Below, in pieces: positions 59,390 to 64,000 of a DNA stretch of 64,000 nucleotides. The stretch covers positions 37,432,696 to 37,496,695 of the forward strand of contig JASEVX010000005.1 in the NCBI GenBank assembly GCA_031761405.1, written 5' to 3'. Every line of letters starts with the position of its first letter. Position 1 is the stretch's first letter. Source of the DNA: Serripes groenlandicus. Lineage: Eukaryota; Mollusca; Bivalvia; Cardiida; Cardiidae. The notes below the pieces were generated by a model that saw only the letters and a program-made list of their open reading frames with translations, was not told the origin of the DNA and ran no database searches. The translations under genes and the position numbers were made by a program.

Positions 59390-60649
59390 ATGCAGGAAAT
59401 GGACGCTAACGACAGCATGCATGTTCCAAAAAGTAGTCGCCAGCTCCAAGATAAAATTTATCGCGAAAAAAAGAAAACACATGAGAGAAAAGTAGTCAGA
59501 AATAATATTGCAGATGAAATCCTGGAACTTCTATTCTCTCAACATGAAAATCCCTTCATACAAAATGTCATCTTCCTTAAACATAAAGAACCAATCATTA
59601 CACTATATACTGAGGAACACATTCTAGATATGAAGCGCAATAGCGTAGGTGAAACTGGTGGTGTGGTAGATGTTGATCGAACATTCAATTTAAGTAAAGT
59701 GTTTGTTACTGCAACATCGTATAAAAATAGTAGTGTTGTTTCCAGGAAGAAGGGTCAGTACCCAGTGTTTTTAGGTCCGTTATGTCTTCATTTTGATGCG
59801 GAACAGTCAACATATCATTACTTTTTTTCAATCTCAAGGAATAAATTAGGAACGCAATATCTGACATTTGGCACGGATAACGAAAGAACTTTAAAAAATG
59901 CGATTGTAACTAATTTTCCAGAGGCAGATTTCCGACTATGTACTAAGCATTTAAAAGACAACATACGACGCTACTTTCAATGAGTTGTGTGTTGCGAAAA
60001 GGATCGTTTTGAAATAATAAAACAGATTGTTTAAGAATCAGAAGGGTTGGTTTACAGCAAAGCTGAATTTGATAATGAAATAATGGAAGATGAGATGAAC
60101 TTTTATTTAGATAAATATCCAACATTTAGAACATATTATCAAAGATACTTCAGGAATAAATTAAGTCATTTAGTTTATCAACCTTTGAAATATAAAAAGG
60201 TTTCAAAATTATGGAATAATAACAATGCAGAATCTATAAACAATAGACTAAAACAGAGTGCTGACTGGAAACAACATCGACTCCCTGAACTTGTTGAAAG
60301 GATAAAGATGGTCACGAAAATTCAATTATGCAATCTTCAGCGATCCTTGTATGGGCAAGGTGATTACAAGTTAAATGCTAAAATGACATCACATTTAATT
60401 ACTGAAGATATCTGGTTTAATAAGAGTTCTCAACCTTAACATGACAGTTTTAATAAGTTCTTAAAAGCTCAAATACCTGAAGAAAGCTCAGCACTTGTCC
60501 ATGCAACACATACACAATTTAAATGTAAAATACCAAGAAACCCAATCAGAGAAAACGCCAAAAAGCCGAAAGGACTTTTGACATTAAACACACAAATAAA
60601 GACCACTGTTCATTCTTGCTCAGAAATTAAACTCTTAAGTAGTCGGTAA
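59390..60649 (+). pseudogene. MULE-type transposase, broken by in-frame stops
   Basis: One frame of 420 codons runs from ATG 59390 to TAA 60647-60649, with TGA at 59981-59983 and TAA at 60032-60034 and 60437-60439; there is no frameshift. Visible motifs are DVDRTFNLSKVFVT (first catalytic Asp region), GPLCLHFDAEQSTYHYFF, TFGTDNERTLKNAI (second Asp and nearby Glu), FPEADFRLCTKHLKDN (C..H motif typical of MULE) and later NAESINNRLKQ. I assign it to the MULE/Mutator DDE group by these motifs. The frame is open upstream as well (NDRYKQIVEKRASQVMQ) to TAA at 59336, joining the 17-residue repeats in the same frame. No terminal inverted repeats were identified. Three substitutions to stop without indels suggest moderate age. 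Confidence 0.8.
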
Positions 60650-60997
60650 ACGGAACACCGTAACTGTCTTATGTTCTGATATTTGTTCATGTTATTATGT
60701 CTAGCTGAACTGTTATTATTATGTTTATTCGCCATGTGTTATGTCAATTGCTAGACAAATAAATAACATATAATTTAGATATAATGACATGTCAGTTACA
60801 CACAAATAGGTTATTCGTGCTTTTATTTCATTGAAATATGTTATCATTACAATATAATTCGTCAAAGAATGCATACCCTTATAAAGTTTCCTCTTGCTTA
60901 TAACCAAACACTAAATAATCGGCATAAGGAACTCCGTAGGCGTCTTATGCTGTGATACGTAATGTTATTATGTCTAACTAACATGTCATTATATTTC
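60636..60997 (+). repeat. Direct repeat of ~85 bp flanking AT-rich spacer
   Basis: TAGTCGGTAAACGGAACACC with TATGTTCTGATA and ATGTTATTATGTCTAGCT (60638-60715) recurs diverged as TAATCGGCATAAGGAACTCC with TATGCTGTGATA and ATGTTATTATGTCTAACT (60915-60985). It could be subterminal sequence of the transposon. Confidence 0.6.
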
Positions 60998-61172
60998 GGA
61001 CGCCTCTGCAGCAGACAACTTTTGAAAACATTGTGACAACAGTAGAAATTGCTCATAATGAGCAATTTCTCCTTTTGCCACAGTGTTTTCAACTCTATTT
61101 AATAATTAAACTCTCATTTATGGAGATTTTTCAAAGTCGTCTGCTGCACATTTGTTGTATGTGGGAAAGGGT
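60998..61172. mobile_element. MITE (CCCTTTCCC family)
   Basis: CGGACGCCTCTGCAGCAGAC at left, the perfect inner hairpin AAATTGCTCATAATGAGCAATTT, then AAAGTCGTCTGCTGCACATT and GTATGTGGGAAAGGGTAAAG at right. The outermost left TIR is missing. Confidence 0.75.
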
Positions 61173-61194
61173 AAAGTATGTTTAATTGTCATGA

Positions 61195-61810
61195 TATTGT
61201 GTCAAATCCATGTGTCTTTCTCTTAAGAACACATGCTGGATAGAGAGACCTTATAAATATGATTATTGTGAATATGCAGGTAGAAAGCATTTTAAATAGA
61301 CAGAAGAGAACACATATATACAGGAGAGACACATAGTATACTTGTGAACATGCATGTAGTGGGACGGTCATTTAATTACACAGAGAAGAACACATACTGG
61401 ATAGATACCTTTATTATTGTGAACATGTAGGTAGTCGACTATTTTATTAGACAGATGATTTCATATACTGGATAATGAAACCATATCACTATTATTATTG
61501 TGAATATGCGGTAGTCGGCACGGTCATTTAATAAGCCAGAGGAGAGCACATACTGGATAGAGACCTTATATATGATTATTGTGAACATGCAGGTAGTAGG
61601 CATACCATTTACTTAGATAAAGGAGAAATCACACTGGATAGAGAGACCTTGTAAATGTGATAATTGTGAATGTGCAGTTAGTCGGCACTGTCATTTAATT
61701 ATACATCAACAAATACATACAGGAGAAATTCAATAGAAATGTTATATTTCTAAATATGTAATTATTGAATAAGTCAGTTAATTAAGACACAAGAGAAAAC
61801 ACAATATAGA
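61195..61810 (+). pseudogene. Second C2H2 zinc-finger relic
   Basis: About seven worn units of finger size with CATACTGGATAGAGACC (linker), TTATTGTGAACATGCAGG and TCGGCACGGTCATTTAAT. One finger survives fully at about 61656-61718: CDNCECAVSRHCHLIIHQQI then H, i.e. C-X2-C-X12-H-X3-H, followed by TGE. Neighbouring units have stops and lost cysteines. It is related to the 34.2-37.3 kb array in consensus and is not translatable as a whole. Confidence 0.75.
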
Positions 61811-61817
61811 AATACCT

Positions 61818-62165
61818 TAAAGGTGCTTAACTCCAGATGGCGATCAACATTTTGAAATGTTAAAAATTCAGCAAAGAATTACTTATAGTGACAACAAAGT
61901 GAGTAATAAGTAGTTCAAAACTATTTGGGCAGTAAATGTTGAAAGAATGTTAGTTCAAAGACATGGAAATGTACAGAATTTGGCTTACGTAAATATGCAG
62001 CATAAACGATCAATATTTAGATGCTTATAGTACTGGAAAGTGAAATTATTACTCTAATGTTATTCCGGAATCATGATTCTAATATTCAAGAATAAGTCAA
62101 GACAACTTATGAACAGTTTTAAAACTTTGACTATAATATCTATTTTCTGGAGTTCAGCACCTTTA
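61818..62165. mobile_element. 348-bp MITE, TIR TAAAGGTGCTKAACTCCAGA
   Basis: Left TAAAGGTGCTTAACTCCAGA and right TCTGGAGTTCAGCACCTTTA are inverse with one or two mismatches. TA at the borders fits a TA target, as in mariner-like elements. The interior is AT-rich with no ORF. Confidence 0.8.
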
Positions 62166-63375
62166 TAGTTTGAAGGTAAAAGACATAAATGTTAATTTGA
62201 GAAGACCTTTATTGGGAAGTATATATATATATATATATTATTAATCCTCCTTTGCAGAAGATACATTGTAAACATACAATACAATACAATACAAACACAA
62301 TAATCAACTTTCTGCAAAATGTACATGAAATTGTAAAAGTAAGAAAAACAGGACAGACAAAATGACAGAGGAGTATATAATTAATGTTCATAGTTTATAG
62401 GAAATTGCGATGTGAACCCCATATTGAAAACATGGTGTAAATGGATGAAATTATTGTAGGAAGATGAGAAATTAGAAAAACTTCTATCTTTTTAACAACA
62501 TTTTCAAAAAGTCCATTATTATATTTTACAGCCTTGTACATCAATGAAAGTATACTAGATGAAGTTTATCAGTACAAAACACATATAACTCATGCTATAG
62601 GCTTACACACAAAGTGCAAATAAACAAACCTTGAATGCAATACAACATAGGAAGGCAACGTGGTGAAACTAACAGAGCATCTACTCAACATTAGCCGGCA
62701 TCTGATGACACAATTTAGAACATAGTATTCAGACATACATGTAAATTGCATAGCAAAGCTTGAAAAGTGAGCAACCCCGCAATATTGAATAAATACTTCT
62801 GCTGCCACAACAAATTTAAAAACTGCCCATCACAGAATTGACACTTCAGAGAAAAATACATGTATAACATATATACTAGTATCTTATTTGTATATAAACC
62901 AGTTGTAGACATATATATATTGGATTTAAGTCCACATTGTATGAAGACATGAACACAGTTCATATACGTACTTGCCCGTGGATTCTTCACATACTGAATT
63001 GTTTAAGTCAGACAAAATATATAAAACTTTACGTTCTGGTGTTTCAATCATAAAATCCAGGTATTTGACAGTGCCATACATTAGAAATAACGCTTTAAAA
63101 AACGTTCACTATGTTTAATATTCCTAACACAAAAGAACATAACAAGTATTACTAAATGTTTAGTGTACATATCACACTTTCTACATGTTACTGGAATACT
63201 GTTAAACACAAAACTGATTGATCGACTTACACTACGGCATTACATTTCTGTTTGACTTGGAAAACACCCATATGTTGGAAGGGACAATTTCATTAAACGT
63301 TGGATGTAACTTTGGGAAAAGACTTACTGAACAATTTTCTGTTATATTTCGATATATTCTAGTACATTTCTAGTA
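62166..63375. other. AT-rich sequence without a supported gene
   Basis: Holds an AT microsatellite (62219-62238) and an ATACA repeat (62274-62295). Minus-strand ORFs at 62590-62990 have no clear domain. They lie 3' of the reverse transcriptase fragment and could be its worn tail, but I cannot show it. Confidence 0.35.
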
Positions 63376-64000
63376 GTATATTCTAGTATTCTATACTAAA
63401 ATACAAGTATAATTGTTTATTTATGGTATTTTTCCACATTGGTTTGGTAGGGAATATTCCGTCTGCGATATATGAGCTGATGAAATTGGTAAGGATATAT
63501 TTACCGACAAGTTTGAAACAATCGGCAATGAAACCGGGTTATTCGTATATTGTATTAAACGTCTTGTAAAAACAGATTTAACTAAGAAACTTGGATCTAT
63601 CCTACAAAGTTGGCCAAATAGCGTTAGTTTCCTTAAATCAATTTCAGCCGCAATAGGCAACATCCCTATTAAAGATAAAGCAATGTCGGAGTTAGTATAT
63701 TTAGAGATCGCTTGCATCATACTTTTATACACTATTATTGCCGACAGAGGATGAATACCATTTTCGAAGAGGCCGCAATGGACAAGAGTTAAAAAGGTCG
63801 ATCTTAACTTTTGGCAACATTCCTCAACATTTATAGATCTGTTGCAATATTTGCTAAGCGTAATGCCGAGATGTTTATAAGTATTTAACTCAGAGACAGT
63901 GTCATTACCTAATGACCATGAACGTGTTGCAGATTATATTCATTAGGTCTTACGTTCATAACGATAACAGCCCTTGTTCCTGCATTATAAAGATACTTGT
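63376..64000 (-). pseudogene. Non-LTR retrotransposon, C-terminal part of ORF2, frameshifted
   Basis: Minus strand from the window edge. NAGTRAVIVMNV and, after a frame change near 63910, TYKHLGITLSKYCN, LVHCGLFENGIHPLSAI, SKYTNSDIALSLIGMLPI, AEIDLRKLTLFGQL and VKSVFTRRLIQYTNN. A second frame change near 63537 leads into GFIADCFKLVGKYILTN and DGIFPTKPMWKN. The YKHLGITL block is the conserved segment just after the catalytic reverse-transcriptase domain of non-LTR elements; what follows is the thumb and post-RT region. The catalytic core lies beyond the window. The clade cannot be fixed from this part. Confidence 0.75.

Overview
The window is animal nuclear DNA and most resembles a bivalve mollusc. 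It is AT-rich and gene-poor. The genes present have short exons with GT..AG introns. tRNA-derived SINEs, foldback/MITE elements and minisatellites make up most of the sequence. The bivalve assignment rests on recognising repeat styles and is an inference. No bacterial, organellar or viral gene organisation is seen.

Layout. 1-2075 (-) is a decayed copy of a multicopy invertebrate family with a PIN/FEN-like acidic motif. 2.6-5.0 kb holds SINEs, a foldback element and a DNA-transposon fragment. 5.2-8.64 kb (+) is the 3' end of a probable gene whose last exon encodes an acidic, serine/threonine-rich tail with several SH2-type tyrosine motifs. Its last intron holds a 26-bp minisatellite that starts at the splice donor, plus a SINE. 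8.7-16.9 kb contains foldback elements, SINEs and a 78-bp minisatellite grown from a MITE end. 17.06-19.79 kb is a 40-bp minisatellite of about 68 units. 20.5-23.06 kb carries DNA-transposon-like elements.

23.8-28.9 kb, 41.7-51.2 kb and 51.2-56.28 kb are three blocks of one hairpin-bearing satellite. The last two are near-perfect inverted copies meeting at about 51,207, and the third stops at a 200-N gap. 30.18-34.15 kb (+) holds five exons with perfectly chained phases that encode the last 111 residues of an unrecognised protein. 34.2-37.3 kb is a decayed C2H2 zinc-finger array, with a second relic at 61.2-61.8 kb. 37.3-41.6 kb is transposon debris and a SINE. 57.4-60.65 kb is a MULE-type transposase pseudogene preceded by a 51/32-bp minisatellite. 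63.4-64.0 kb (-) is the C-terminal end of a non-LTR reverse transcriptase, with frameshifts.

Functional content. Only two stretches look like live host genes: the tyrosine-motif tail and the five-exon C terminus. Everything else is mobile, tandem or decayed. Family names come from recall of sequence patterns; no search was run.
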